NCBI RefSeq assembly: GCF_000621625.1
Contig: NZ_JHXV01000006.1
Span: 62,001-126,000 of the forward strand
Length of the DNA: 64,000 nucleotides
Reading direction: 5' to 3'
From: Crocinitomix catalasitica ATCC 23190
GTDB taxonomy: Bacteria > Bacteroidota > Bacteroidia > Flavobacteriales_D > Crocinitomicaceae
This document shows, piece by piece, positions 1-11,900 of the stretch. Made by a program: the position numbers and the translations under genes. The notes under the pieces are model-generated. The model made no database searches. It worked only from the letters and a program-made list of their open reading frames with translations, and was not told the origin of the DNA. The stretch's first letter is position 1. Every line of letters begins with the position of its first letter.

Positions 1-549
1 AGACCCTTCTGATAATTGACCATTATCTTCTCTTTGTTGATCTGTTCTAATATAAATTCTAGGATCAGTAGACTTCATATATTCATTTACACCAGTAAAA
101 ATAGTTTTGTATGCACCCCAAGGATCTCTCGTTGTAAAATTATCGTCATAACCACCGTAAATTTTAACAGGTACGTTGATTTCATCTGCACCTCTATCAC
201 CTTTACTTGTATAAGTTCCTGCAGCGATATATATAATGTCATTAGGTTTTAAGTGATGGATGATATTTCCTAAATCTTTTGCTGGTTTTTCTTTAGTGCC
301 TAACTGTCCTGTACCACGTGTTCTACTCACATACCATTCACGACCGGGTGCTGAAAATTTTGGCGTTGTTTTAGAAGTGTTAACGTTTGAGGTTGAAGAA
401 TTTGAATTGCTGTTTAAACTACTCGATTGTGTGTTCGTTGAACCTGTTGTTGATGTAACGGCATTTTTAAATTTTGTTAATGATAATTGACTATTGGCAT
501 TAATGCCGAAAAATAATAGTCCGATAAAGATTAGTAATGAATGTTTCAT
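1..549 (-). CDS. Secreted beta-helix-like protein (3' end cut by window)
   Basis: The ATG at 547-549 opens a frame that runs to the window edge without a stop (183 codons seen). The product begins with a signal peptide (KHSLLIFIGLLFFGINANS), followed by a Ser/Thr/Asn-rich linker at about residues 25-65. It then has a segment reading REWYVSRTRGTGQLGTKEKP and DIIYIAAGTYTSKG, typical of the first turns of secreted right-handed parallel beta-helix proteins (pectate-lyase-like or DUF1565-like). The rest lies outside, so no catalytic residues or sorting domain can be judged. An enzyme or an adhesin are both possible. A -7-like TATGTTTG (580-587, minus strand) lies upstream without a clear -33 box. 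Confidence 0.75.
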   Translation of the reverse strand, partial: MKHSLLIFIGLLFFGINANSQLSLTKFKNAVTSTTGSTNTQSSSLNSNSNSSTSNVNTSKTTPKFSAPGREWYVSRTRGTGQLGTKEKPAKDLGNIIHHLKPNDIIYIAAGTYTSKGDRGADEINVPVKIYGGYDDNFTTRDPWGAYKTIFTGVNEYMKSTDPRIYIRTDQQREDNGQLSEGS

Positions 550-608
550 GTTTAGCTGTTTTAATTAATAATAATGCAGCAAACATATTTCAAAACATAA
601 AAATGAGC

Positions 609-626
609 TTCACCCGATTGGGTGAA
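609..626 (-). terminator. Likely terminator hairpin after the TPR-LuxR gene
   Basis: There is a perfect 7-bp stem (TTCACCC / GGGTGAA) with a 4-base loop, 12 bases past the stop of the regulator read on the minus strand. It is followed after four bases by a short T-run, so it is a moderate intrinsic terminator. It separates the regulator from the leftmost gene. Confidence 0.5.
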
Positions 627-637
627 ATTCAATAAAA

Positions 638-2179
638 TCACTGGTTTTCTTGAATTTTTAATAAACTCCCTTTAATAGCAGCCTGTGTTCTATTTTTTAC
701 ATCTAACTTGGTGTAAAGACTTAGTATATGTGTTTTAATTGTATTCACAGAAAGGAATAATTTCTCGCCAATTTCTTTATTTGATAATCCTAAAACCAAG
801 GCATCTAAAATTTCTTGTTCTCGTTCAGTTAATTTATCATGTAGAACAATATTTAAATCATGAGGGAAGGCTGACTGAGGAGATGATTCGCTTATCAAGT
901 CAATTTCATCTTTTAATTTTAAAGTTTCATTCAGTCTTAACTTAATTTCGGCACGGAGATTATCCATCCTCGCTTTTGAGTTTTTACGTGAAGCAAAAAT
1001 TATTATAATTAATATGATAATGCCTAATACAGCAATTGTTAACCATAAACGTTGAACAGACATACGACTAAGATTTACTTTGTTCTCTTCGTCTAAAAGT
1101 TTATTTTCAAGTAATATTTTATCCTTCTCTAAACTATCTAATAAATGTTTTTTATTGTATTCAAATTGATATTTACTTTGCAATGTTGCCCTTTGATTTT
1201 CGATGTTGTTGATGCTATCTCGGATTGTTGAATAAATTTCGAAATAGTTTAAGGCGAGTTGATGTTTGCCCAGTTGCTTATTTATTTTGTATAGTAGTTT
1301 TGCTGATTCGTGAGTTTCGTATTTATATCCCCATTTTGAGGCTATCTGATACGAACGATCAGCGAATTTCTTTGCTTTGGCATAGTCTTTCTTTTGCAAG
1401 TAAATATTCCCTATTTTATATAATGATAGGGCTTTGGCCTTGTTAAGGTTTAATGAATCTCTTATTCTAAATCCTTTTTTATAAAAATACAGCGCTGTAT
1501 CTAAATTTCCAATTTGTTCATAGACACTCCCCATATTACTATATGTGTAAGATATGCCGGCATACTCTTTTAACTCATTTCTGATATCTATAGATTTCCG
1601 GTAATAATTTAAAGCGGACTTAAAATCTTCCTTAGTTCTAAAATAAGATCCAATGTTATTATAGTTGGTGGCTAGACTTGTTAATTCACCTAATTCAGAA
1701 TTGATTTCAACACATTCTAAATAATATTCATAGGCCTGGTCATCATTTCCAATATTGGTATGTAATTGGGCAAGGTTATTAAGAATGACGGGGTAGTTGC
1801 TAATTAAGCCTTGCTCCTCTGCTAAATAAAGGCTTTTTAGGTTAAATTCAATTGCTGTTGCAATATTGCCCTTTTCGGCATTTAAATATCCTATCCAACC
1901 ATAAGCTTCGCCTAAGCCATTCTTATTCTTTATCCGTTCAGAAATTTCCAGTCCTTTATATACAAAATACTCTGCTGAGTCCGGATTGCTGAATACAAAT
2001 TCTCTTGCTAAACGATAATATGTTTCAATACGAAGACTGTCTTCTACCTTGGTGTTGGTTGCAAGTCCGAGCAATGAATCTAATTCGGCTTCCTTACTTT
2101 GTTGACCAAAAGAAAAGGTAGAAAATACAAGCAAGCAGGTAACAAGAGTAGACTTTAAAAACACAGAAATTTGCTTCAT
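638..2179 (-). CDS. Membrane-tethered TPR protein with C-terminal LuxR-type HTH
   Basis: Start chosen at the ATG 2177-2179; the codon before it is a TTG. The 513-residue product has a signal-peptide-like N-terminus (about 1-26), a long tetratricopeptide array (about 50-330), and a short coiled coil. A single membrane span follows at about 380-398 (rich in I/L/V), then a second coiled coil. A LuxR/GerE helix-turn-helix lies at about 450-505 (LTEREQEILDAL, SNKEIGEKL, NTIKTH). This layout is known from many Bacteroidota regulators in which outside TPRs are linked through the membrane to a DNA-binding domain. The signal and target genes are unknown. It stands alone between ileS and an unrelated secreted protein, so it is probably a one-component envelope sensor. 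Identity of the domains is firm; function is inference. Confidence 0.88.
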   Translation of the reverse strand: MKQISVFLKSTLVTCLLVFSTFSFGQQSKEAELDSLLGLATNTKVEDSLRIETYYRLAREFVFSNPDSAEYFVYKGLEISERIKNKNGLGEAYGWIGYLNAEKGNIATAIEFNLKSLYLAEEQGLISNYPVILNNLAQLHTNIGNDDQAYEYYLECVEINSELGELTSLATNYNNIGSYFRTKEDFKSALNYYRKSIDIRNELKEYAGISYTYSNMGSVYEQIGNLDTALYFYKKGFRIRDSLNLNKAKALSLYKIGNIYLQKKDYAKAKKFADRSYQIASKWGYKYETHESAKLLYKINKQLGKHQLALNYFEIYSTIRDSINNIENQRATLQSKYQFEYNKKHLLDSLEKDKILLENKLLDEENKVNLSRMSVQRLWLTIAVLGIIILIIIIFASRKNSKARMDNLRAEIKLRLNETLKLKDEIDLISESSPQSAFPHDLNIVLHDKLTEREQEILDALVLGLSNKEIGEKLFLSVNTIKTHILSLYTKLDVKNRTQAAIKGSLLKIQENQ

Positions 2180-2184
2180 CAAAA

Positions 2185-2207
2185 CTATTTTAGATGCACT
2201 AAAATAG
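2185..2207. promoter_or_regulatory. Perfect inverted repeat between ileS and the TPR-LuxR gene
   Basis: CTATTTTAG, a 5-base loop, then CTAAAATAG: a perfect 9-bp inverted repeat lying 6-28 bases upstream of the regulator ATG and 38 bases after the ileS stop. On the minus strand it is followed by TTTT, so it may be an A+T-rich terminator for ileS. Its position just ahead of a DNA-binding protein gene also suits an autoregulatory operator. The sequence cannot decide between these. Confidence 0.5.
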
Positions 2208-2244
2208 AAGATAAATTGTAATAACTAGCTGAATTATAAAAGAT

Positions 2245-5200
2245 TTAAACTTTTACTAAACGTATGATTACATCTCCTTCTTCTAAATCTGCAAGAATAT
2301 TTTCTTCAGCTTTTAAAGTCGTAAAATCAATTCCTTCTGCTAAAACTTCTTCACAAATATAATCGGCATTCGATTCAATCGCCGCTTTAATACTATCGTT
2401 TGTTTGGAATGATAGATTAATTTTATCCATTACTTCTAAACCGCTTTCTTTACGATAGTTTTGAACTCTGCTGACCAATTCACGAGCAATTCCTTCGCTT
2501 TTTAGCTCGTCAGATAGTGTAATATCTAAAGCTACAGTAATTTTACCTTCAGAACTAACCAACCAACCTGGAATGTCATCTGTGCTAATTTCGAAATCCT
2601 CTAATACTAGCTCAATAACCTCTCCATTTAACTCACCTTTCCAACCATCATTTTGTTCAACTGCAGAAATATCTGCACCTGTCCATTGGTTAACTAGACC
2701 AGCAATGGCTTTCATTTGTTTGCCATACTTCGGTCCAATTGTTTTAAAATTAGGTTTAATTTTTTTGATCAGAACACCTTCTGTATCTTTTAATAGCTCA
2801 ATCTCTTTGATGTTTGTTTCTGAGAGGATGATGTCTTTTACATCTTCTAATCTTCTCGCAAAATCTTCGTTAAGAATCGGCACCATTATTCTTTGTAATG
2901 GCTGCCTTACTTTTATTTGTTTGCCTTTACGAAGACTTAATACCATTGACGATATTTTTTGAGCGATGCTCATTTTTTCCTCAAGGTCTAAATCAATTTC
3001 TTTCGTATTGGCAACAGGAAAATCAGTTAAGTGAACCGACTCAACATCAAATCTTCCGGATACTGAATTTAAATCTTGGAACAATTTATCCATGAAAAAT
3101 GGCGCAATCGGTGCGCTTAAAATGGCAACTGTTTCCAAACATCTATATAAGGTTTGATAAGCAGATATTTTATCTGTCGAATAGTCACCTTTCCAGAATC
3201 TTCTTCTACATAAACGAACATACCAATTCGATAATTCGTCTGTTACAAAAAGTTGAATTTGTCTTCCTGCTTTTGTTGGTTCATAAGCTTCAAAAGCTTC
3301 GTCGACAGTTTGTATTAATGTATTTAATTTAGATAAAATCCAACGGTCAATTTCTGGACGTTTTTCAATAGAAATTTCATCCTCTTTAAAATTGAAATTA
3401 TCAATATTTGCATAAAGTGAGAAGAACGAATAAGTATTGTATAGGGTACCAAAAAATTTACGTTGAACTTCAGTGATACCTTCTTCGTCAAATTTTAAAT
3501 TGTCCCAAGGTTGTGCATTTGTTACCATATACCAACGTGTGGCATCTGGACCATATTTTTCAAGAATTTCAAAAGGTTCAACAGCGTTTCCTTTACTTTT
3601 TGACATTTTATGCCCGTTCTTGTCTTGAACAAGTCCGTTAGACATTACGTTTTTGTAGGCTACAGAATCGAAAATTAATCCGGCAATTACATGTTGTGTA
3701 TAAAACCAACCTCTAGTTTGGTCAACACCTTCCGCAATAAAGTCACTCGGAAAACCTTTGCGACTATCAATTAATTCTTTATTTTCAAATGGATAATGAT
3801 GTTGTGCATAAGGGACTGATCCTGAATCGAACCAAACATCAATTAAATCTGCTTCTCTTTTAAGTGGCTGCCCAGTAGCTGAAACCAATGTGATTTCGTC
3901 AACATAGTTTTTATGTAGGTCTACTTGGTCGTAATTTTCTTTTGACATATCGCCAACTTCGAAATCGGCCAATGGATTTTTATCCATAACACCAGCAACA
4001 ACAGCTTTATCAGCTTCTGCTTTTAATTGCTCGATTGATGAAATACAAATTTGCTCGGTTTTATCTTCGCTTGTCCAGATTGGAATAGGGATACCCCAAT
4101 ATCTTGAACGTGACAAATTCCAATCGTTTGCGTTTTCAAGCCAATTCCCGAATCTGCCTTCGCCTGTCGCTTTAGGTTGCCAATTAATCGTTTTATTTAA
4201 AGCGACTAATTTTTCTCTATTGTCTGCTACTTTTACAAACCACGAATCTAACGGGTAGTATAAAATTGGTTTATCTGTTCTCCAACAATGTGGGTAAGAG
4301 TGTTCGTATTTTTCAATTTTAAAAGCCTTATTTTCTATCTTCAATTTGAGCGTTATTCTTTCGTCAACACTCATATAGCCTTTAAGGTCAGCAATGATAT
4401 CTTTCAGGTTTTCACGTTGAATTTTTAATTCATTTGCTTCATCATCACCTTCTAAATATTCAGCTTTAACATATTCACCGGCAAAACCAAAAATAGGATC
4501 AGAGACTTCTTTTCTAAAACGTCCTTGTAAATCAACAAGCGGCACACCTTGGCCATTTTCATCTAAAATCAACATCGGAGGAACGCCAGCTGCTTTTGCT
4601 ACCAAGGCGTCATCAGCACCAAATGTCGGTGCAGTATGAACGATACCTGTTCCATCTTCAGTCGTAACAAAATCACCACCGATAATAACAAATGCTTTAT
4701 CTGCATTTTCAAATGGTAATGTATAATCTAAAAGTTGATCGTAACGAATTCCGATCAAGTCTTCCCCTTTACATTCACCAATAATTTGATAAGGAATTGT
4801 TTTATCTCCAGCTGTATAGTCTAAATCTTCTGATGCATCAACAGGTTTATATTTTTTATTGAATTGCTTTCCAACTAAATTTTTAGCTAAAACCACTTCA
4901 ATCGGGTCGAAAGTATATTGATTAAAACTCTTAACCAATACATAATCTATATTTGGACCAACAGTCAAAGCAGTATTAGAAGGTAAAGTCCATGGCGTTG
5001 TTGTCCAGGCCATGAAATACATCTTGTCTATATTCGCATTTTTAAACGGTACCTTCTCTCCAGCTTTCACTTTAAATTGTGCAACACAAGTTGTGTCTTT
5101 CACGTCCTGATATGCACCAGGTTGATTGATTTCGTGAGAGCTCAATCCTGTTCCAGCTTTTGGTGAATATGGTTGAATTGTATATCCTTTATAAAGTAAA

Positions 5201-5715
5201 TTTTTAGCGTAAAACTGACCTAAAAGCCACCAAACTGTTTCCATATACTTACTTTCATAAGTTATGTATGGATCATCCATATTTACCCAATATCCAATTT
5301 TTTGTGTCAATTTATTCCATTCGTCGGTATATCTCAATACAGCTTCGCGACAAGCTTTATTGTAATCTTCAACAGAAATTTTAGTTCCGATATCCTCTTT
5401 GGTGATACCAAGTTCTTTCTCCACCTTCAATTCAACCGGTAATCCATGCGTATCCCAACCAGCTTTTCGTTTAACTTGAAAACCCTTCAAAGTTTTGTAT
5501 CGACAGAAAATATCTTTAATTGAACGCGCCATGACGTGGTGAATGCCAGGCATACCATTCGCTGATGGTGGTCCTTCTGTAAAAATAAAAGGAGGATTTC
5601 CTTCTCGTGTGTCAACACTTTTTTTAAAAATTTGGTTCGATTCCCAATCTTCTAAAACTAAATTTGCAATATTGGGTAAGTTAAGACCTTTATACTCAGG
5701 ATATTTTTTACTCAT
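2245..5715 (-). CDS. ileS: Isoleucyl-tRNA synthetase
   Basis: Charges tRNA-Ile with isoleucine in the cytoplasm. The 1156-residue product has the class I HIGH-type motif in the form PSANGMPGIHH (about residues 50-60), a long editing (CP1) insertion, and the KMSKSKGN motif near residue 702. It ends in an anticodon-binding region and a C-terminal domain typical of the long type of IleRS found in Bacteroidota. The length fits this group and is longer than the E. coli enzyme (about 940). It is transcribed alone. A -7-like TAATTTTG lies upstream at 5741-5748 (minus strand). Nothing unusual was seen in the frame. Confidence 0.97.
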   Translation of the reverse strand: MSKKYPEYKGLNLPNIANLVLEDWESNQIFKKSVDTREGNPPFIFTEGPPSANGMPGIHHVMARSIKDIFCRYKTLKGFQVKRKAGWDTHGLPVELKVEKELGITKEDIGTKISVEDYNKACREAVLRYTDEWNKLTQKIGYWVNMDDPYITYESKYMETVWWLLGQFYAKNLLYKGYTIQPYSPKAGTGLSSHEINQPGAYQDVKDTTCVAQFKVKAGEKVPFKNANIDKMYFMAWTTTPWTLPSNTALTVGPNIDYVLVKSFNQYTFDPIEVVLAKNLVGKQFNKKYKPVDASEDLDYTAGDKTIPYQIIGECKGEDLIGIRYDQLLDYTLPFENADKAFVIIGGDFVTTEDGTGIVHTAPTFGADDALVAKAAGVPPMLILDENGQGVPLVDLQGRFRKEVSDPIFGFAGEYVKAEYLEGDDEANELKIQRENLKDIIADLKGYMSVDERITLKLKIENKAFKIEKYEHSYPHCWRTDKPILYYPLDSWFVKVADNREKLVALNKTINWQPKATGEGRFGNWLENANDWNLSRSRYWGIPIPIWTSEDKTEQICISSIEQLKAEADKAVVAGVMDKNPLADFEVGDMSKENYDQVDLHKNYVDEITLVSATGQPLKREADLIDVWFDSGSVPYAQHHYPFENKELIDSRKGFPSDFIAEGVDQTRGWFYTQHVIAGLIFDSVAYKNVMSNGLVQDKNGHKMSKSKGNAVEPFEILEKYGPDATRWYMVTNAQPWDNLKFDEEGITEVQRKFFGTLYNTYSFFSLYANIDNFNFKEDEISIEKRPEIDRWILSKLNTLIQTVDEAFEAYEPTKAGRQIQLFVTDELSNWYVRLCRRRFWKGDYSTDKISAYQTLYRCLETVAILSAPIAPFFMDKLFQDLNSVSGRFDVESVHLTDFPVANTKEIDLDLEEKMSIAQKISSMVLSLRKGKQIKVRQPLQRIMVPILNEDFARRLEDVKDIILSETNIKEIELLKDTEGVLIKKIKPNFKTIGPKYGKQMKAIAGLVNQWTGADISAVEQNDGWKGELNGEVIELVLEDFEISTDDIPGWLVSSEGKITVALDITLSDELKSEGIARELVSRVQNYRKESGLEVMDKINLSFQTNDSIKAAIESNADYICEEVLAEGIDFTTLKAEENILADLEEGDVIIRLVKV

Positions 5716-5740
5716 TTTATACGGAATAAATTGTAGGACG

Positions 5741-5748
5741 CAAAATTA
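5741..5748 (-). promoter_or_regulatory. Candidate -7 element for ileS
   Basis: TAATTTTG on the minus strand matches the Bacteroidota -7 consensus TAnnTTTG and would place the transcript start about 20 bases before the ileS ATG. No clear -33 TTTG is visible, so this is a partial match. Confidence 0.4.
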
Positions 5749-5902
5749 ATGATTATTTGTGAGTAAACCAGCCTTAACTATCGGTCATCTACCTTCAATT
5801 CAATAGATATCTATACTGAACACATTGATACTTATCTAGGTATAAAGTCCGAGCAAACCTTTTTTGCATTTTAACGTTAATAAGGCGGCGTCTATCTATT
5901 GA

Positions 5903-5936
5903 TTTGATGCTTTAAACTAAGTTTTTGTTAAATTTG
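5903..5936 (+). promoter_or_regulatory. Promoter of the giant T9SS gene (TTTG-N22-TAAATTTG)
   Basis: A -33 TTTG (5903-5906) is followed after 22 bases by the -7 box TAAATTTG (5929-5936), both matching the Bacteroidota sigma consensus. It predicts a 5' leader of about 50 bases for the gene at 5995. The 280-base region upstream also holds a 12-bp palindrome ATAGATATCTAT (5803-5814) of unknown role; otherwise I see nothing in it. Confidence 0.6.
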
Positions 5937-5994
5937 TACAAAACTTTATTACTATACGTAAGTATTTTAACGGATATATATTACTCTCAAAAGC

Positions 5995-8900
5995 ATGAAA
6001 AAGCATTATTTTATTGGTCTATTGATACTACTTGTTTCCAATTTTAGCTTTGGCGCAAATAGATATTGGGTAGCACCCGGATCAGGAAACTGGAATGATA
6101 TTGCAAATTGGTCTACTACCAGTGGAGGAGCGGGCGGAGCATCTTTTCCTACAGTTGGAGATTTTGCATATTTTGACGTAAATAGTATTGGCGATTGTAA
6201 TATAAATATTGATGCTGAATTTGATGGGATTAATACTACAGGCTATGTAGGTACTATTGAAATAGATGGGTTTGTATTTAATCCAACGGTTTCTGGAACA
6301 GATATCTGTATTTTTGCATCAGGCACAATTCAAGATACCCCAGGTACTTCTTCAGTCTCTTATACAACAACCAACATCACATATTTTAGCGGTACTACTT
6401 TCGATGTTGAAGTAGATGTTGTGAGTGGAAGGTTAGCATTTAATGGAGGTACTTTTAATGAGATCACTACTGTTGAACAAACGGGTGGAAGTAATACACC
6501 TGGAACGGGAGGTGTTACTTTTAATAGCACGACAAGTATTACTAATTCGGGTACAGCTTATTTACTATTTGCAAATGCAAGCCCTGATATTTTTAATGGA
6601 GATTTAACTTTGCTCAATTCTGGAGCAGGAACAATTAGATTGAGTCAAAATGTAGCAGGGAATATGTTTGATGGTGATATCACTGTAAACTCTACTGATG
6701 GCGGAGGAATCTATTTTGGAGATGGTGGAGGTACATCAACATTGTCTGCAGGTCAAACAATCAATATTGGCGTGGATGGTTATAATGATGGCGATTTAAG
6801 ATTCTACAATTTTACACAATTAGGTGCAACACCTATTGACATAGAATTGACAGCAGATGCTATTTTACGGATAGGTAATTCTACTGAGTTTGGAGGGGCT
6901 TTCACCGGAAGATCTCCTCAGATTTATGTTTTTGAATCTACTTTTCTTAGCGATGTAATTTTAGAAAAAACAGGTAGTACAAATGATTATTCAATAGGAG
7001 GCTCATTTTTTGAAGGTGATACTGAATTGATTAATTCAAGCGATGGTTATTTTGTTATGGGTAATGGCAATCCTGATGAATTTAGAGGAGATTTATTGTT
7101 GAATAATGTCGGAACTTCTCATATATATATTGCTTATAATAGTGCCGGGAACAAATTAGACGGCGATTTAACGGCGAACCTAACTGCTTCAAGCCGAAAT
7201 ATCTATTTAAGTACGACTTCAATTAGTGACTTTACTATTGATGGCGATGTAAATATTTTATCAAATTCTGATGCAAATAGTTCGAATTTTTATTTGGGTG
7301 TATCGGGAGATGTAACGATAGGAGGACGATTGGATTTCGAACAATTATCGACGGGTGATAATGCTTATTTTTATATTGCTCAGGGAACTGACAGTCAGGT
7401 AGAAATAAATGGTGTAACACATGTTGTTAATAATGCTGTAGGTGTTACTAAACGATTTTATTTAGGAGAAAATGGAGATATTGTATTCAATGACTCGTTG
7501 ATTATTGAGAATAATTCCGGAAGTACAAATAATGAAATCTATTGTAATAACTCAGCAAATAGTTCAAACGAATACAATAATCATATTTTATTAACACAGA
7601 GTAATATTGATGGTGATGGGATATCTTTTGGACGTTCGGGGGGTAATGGAACTTTGGCGACTACTAAATTGGTATCAATTAGTCCTGATGGTTTTGTTGC
7701 AGGTCAATTAAGATTTGAAAACTTCACGCAATTAGGGGCAACGGCTCAAGCATTAACGCTTTCAGGCGATGCTTTGCTTTATTTAAACCTTTCAGAATGG
7801 GGGGGCGAAATCTCTTTTGTTTCACCGCGAATTTTAACAAAAGAAACGGTTTATCATGAAGCAGCGAGTATGGTAAAATCAGGATCCGGTAATGACGGTA
7901 ATCATGGAGGGAATCTATTTGAAGCGGGATTAGATTATGATAATAGGTCTACAAATTATGTTCAAATGGGTAATGTTTTACCAGATTCTGTAATTGGTGA
8001 CTTAAATTTAATTACAAGTGGAAGCAGTTATATTGACTGGGCTTATAATTCGTTAGATAATTATGTTTCTGGAGATGTTAGGATGGATATTATTGGTACT
8101 GGCGCTGGAGTGAATAGACTTTTACTCGGAAATGCAACAGGTAGTAGCCTTTTAATTGAAGGCAGTGTTGTTGTTTTAAATCAAGGAGATGCAGCAAGTA
8201 ATCATGTATATATTGGAAATCAAGGAGATGTTGTTATAGAAGGAGACTTAACAATAGACCATGAGCCAACAGGATTAGCAGGTACTGTTTATGTAGCGAA
8301 TGGAACGAATTCTAATGTAGAAATTAATGGAAATTTAACTTTAACTCAAGCAGCTGTTGGGGGAAATACGAAGAATTCTTTTATTGGTAATAACGGTGAT
8401 TTATTAGTCGAGGGAATTCTTACTATTATCAATAATTCAGATGCAAATTCTAATGAAGTAATCTGTAATGCAGGGACAGAAAGTGTTGGTGTTTATGAAG
8501 ATGATATTATTATTTCTTCTACAGACGTATTGTCTGATGGTGTATCTTTTGGCACGAATGGAGGTACGGGAACATTAGCTGCTACTAAAACAATTACAAT
8601 TGGAGTTGGAGGATTTGTAGCAGGTAATTTAAATTTTAGAAATTTTAATCAAATAGGTGCAACTGCACAAACTTTAAATGCTACCGGAACTACTTTTTTT
8701 AGAAATAGGGATAGTGATTGGGGTGGTGATGTGAATTTTGTTGGCGGTAGAATGCTAACAGAAGGAACCTTGTATAGAGGAACCGCTTATTTGGAAAAAT
8801 CAGGTGGATCTAGTGAGATTTCTAATGGTGGGAATACTTTTACTCTGGATGCTGAATTAAAGAATTCTGGAGACGGATACTTTTATATGGGGAATGTTTC

Positions 8901-11900
8901 ACCAGATGTCTTCAATGCGAATTTAACAATGAATAATGAAGGGACAAGTCATTTACTAATAGCTTACAACAGTCCTGGCAATATAATCGAAGGTGATTTA
9001 ATTACGACTAATATTGCCACTGGCGCTGGAGGTGCTTACCTAACTGTTTCTAATAGTAGTATTTCTTCAATCGAAATTAATGGAGATGTAGAAATAACAA
9101 ATACTGGATCTGCAGGAACAACCAATACAACTTTAGGCGCTAATGGAGATGTGGATATTGCTGGAGACTTAACTGTTTTGCATGGTCCAACAGGAGATAA
9201 TGGATACTTTTATTTAGCTTCTGGAACGACGTCAGATGTGACAATTGATGGGGATTTTAATTTAACAGTAGACGCCACTGGTGGTGTAACTAAACGTACA
9301 TACCTGGCAAATCAAGGAACCATTCAGTATAATGGAGATTTTATAATCGATAATAATGGTGATGCAACCAATAACCAAATTTATTGTAATCAAGGGGCAA
9401 CATCTACAGCTGAATATAATGGAAATATTGTGCTTTCTGCGACAAGTGCAGATGCTGATGGAATTTCCTTCGGTGAAGGTGGAGGTTCTGCTATTTTAGC
9501 CGATAGTTATACTGTAAGTTTAGGAGGTCCTTTTATTTCTGGAGATCTTTATTTTAGAAACTTTACACAAGATGGGCCAACTGCTCAAGATATTACAATC
9601 ACAGGGACAGCTTATTTCAGGATAAATAATGCAGACTGGGGCGGTGATGTTGAATTCACTGGCGCTAGAATGAATACACAAGACTCAAGATTTCGAGGGC
9701 TTACTACCCTTGAAAAAACTGGTGGTTCAAGTGATCCATCTGCCGGAGGTAATGTCTTCGATGGAGATTGTATACTTAGAAATTCAGGAGACGCTTATTT
9801 TCTAATGGGGAATAATAATTTCGACATTTGGAATGGAGATTTAGATGTTTTAAATACCGGTAGTGATAATATGCATATTGGTTATCGTAGTGCTGGAAAT
9901 ATAATTGAAGGTGATTTAAGTGTAACTAATTCTTCAACTGGTGCAGGAACGGCAACAATTTATCTTTCTAATTATACCGAATCGACAATCACAGTTGAAG
10001 GGGATGCTACTTTTGAGAATATAGGGAATACAACAACAGCCAATATGGTTATCGGAGATAATGGCGACATAAACTTCAATGGGGATGTAACGTTAATCAA
10101 TACACCGACTGGTACAAGTGGAGATATTAGATTCGCAAATAATACAGAGTCTACCGTAAATGTTTTAGGTAATACATCAATAACAAATAATGGATTAACT
10201 GGAACAAGTAAACGTATGTTTATCGGTTATAACGGAGATATTGACTTCACAGGGACCGTTGATATATCAAACACTTCGGATGCTACTTACTCAGAAGTTT
10301 CGCTGAATGAAAGAGGTAATTCTGTTAATCTTTATAATGATGACATTATTATAAACTGTGATGAGGTAGCTTCAGACGGAGTTTATTTTGGACGATATGG
10401 TGGTACGGGTTCATTAGTCGACACAAAGACAGTTTCTATCGGTGCGGATGGCTTTATTGGGGGCAACCTATATTTCAGAGCATTCACACAAATTGGAGGT
10501 ACTGCACAAACATTAATACCAACAGGTGCTGATACAAGATTTGAAAGTGTTGATTCGGAATGGAATGGCAATGTTGACTTTAGATCAGCAGCGATGTTCA
10601 CAAATGGGACAACTTATAATGGTAACGCTACATTAGAAAAGAATGGCACAACGAATGACGCTAGTGGCGGAGGCAATATCTTTAATAGCTTTACAATATT
10701 AAGAAATACAGGTACTGGTTATTTTATGCCTGCAAACGGAACAGGAAATGATTTTAATGCTGATGTAACATATAATAGTACTGTTGGAGGTATTATTTAT
10801 CCAACATATAATTCTGAAAGTACATACGCAGGAGATATAACTGTTGATTCTCCAGAAATTGTCACTTTTGGTAACGCTGGTAATGGCCGTGTTATATTGG
10901 ATGGTGTAACTGCTCAGACGATTAATGCAATTGGAGCAACACCTGCACCTCGTTTTAGAGATTTACAAACGTTAAATACAGTCGATGAAATTACATTAAG
11001 CACGCCGATCTCTGTCATTACAGAGTTAGATTTGGATGAAGGTAATTTGATTTCGAGCTTAACGAATATTCTAACAGTGACTGATAATGCTACTGTATCT
11101 TCTGTTTCGCATGATGCATATGTTGACGGTCCAGTTGAGAAAGTAGGGAATGATATTTTCACATTTCCTGTTGGAAAAGTTGGGTATTATAGACCAATAG
11201 AATTAACAACAGCACCGTCAAGTGGTAGTGCTACTTTTAGAGGTGAATTTTTTCCAGTTGATTGTGTAGATGATGGTATACCTGATGGACCAACCGATCC
11301 AACAATACACCATATCAGCGATTGTGAATATTGGATATTAGATAGATTGGTAACAACTAATCCAGTTGTTGTTTCATTGTCTTATTTAGATTTTGATGCA
11401 AGAGATTGTAGTGGCGTTGAGGAACAAGCGGATCTTATGGTAGCTAGATATACAGGTTCATTTTGGCAAGATCATGGCAATGGAGGCACTTCAGGTACTC
11501 CAGAAGATGGATGGGTGAGCACTTTAGGGGCTGTTACAGATTTTAGTCCATTTACATTGGCAACAATTAGTGGAGCCAATCCATTACCGGTTGAATTACT
11601 AAGTTTTGATGCTGAAAAACAGAATGATTTTGTGCAACTTAATTGGTTAACTGCCTCTGAAATTAACAACGACTATTTTGATGTTGAAAGATCAAATGAT
11701 GGGATTAATTATACGAAAATTGCAAAGGTAGATGGTGCCGGAAATAGTGTTAAAAGATTAAGTTACCAAGTAGAAGATTTTAACCCAAATCCAGGAATGA
11801 ATTATTACCGACTGAAACAAGTTGATTTTGATGGTGCATTTGAATATTCGCAAGTTGAATCGGTTGAGTTCAATGATTTTTCTGCCATTAAAATGTATCC

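Noticed and set aside
2573-2962. A 129-residue plus-strand frame opposite ileS
   Set aside because: It is antisense to a strongly conserved gene and shows no domain; low-bias AT-rich genes commonly yield such frames.
6961-10632. The gene repeats as a CRISPR-like or mobile array
   Set aside because: The repeats are about 920 bp, in frame and diverged, with no spacers or ends; they are protein modules.
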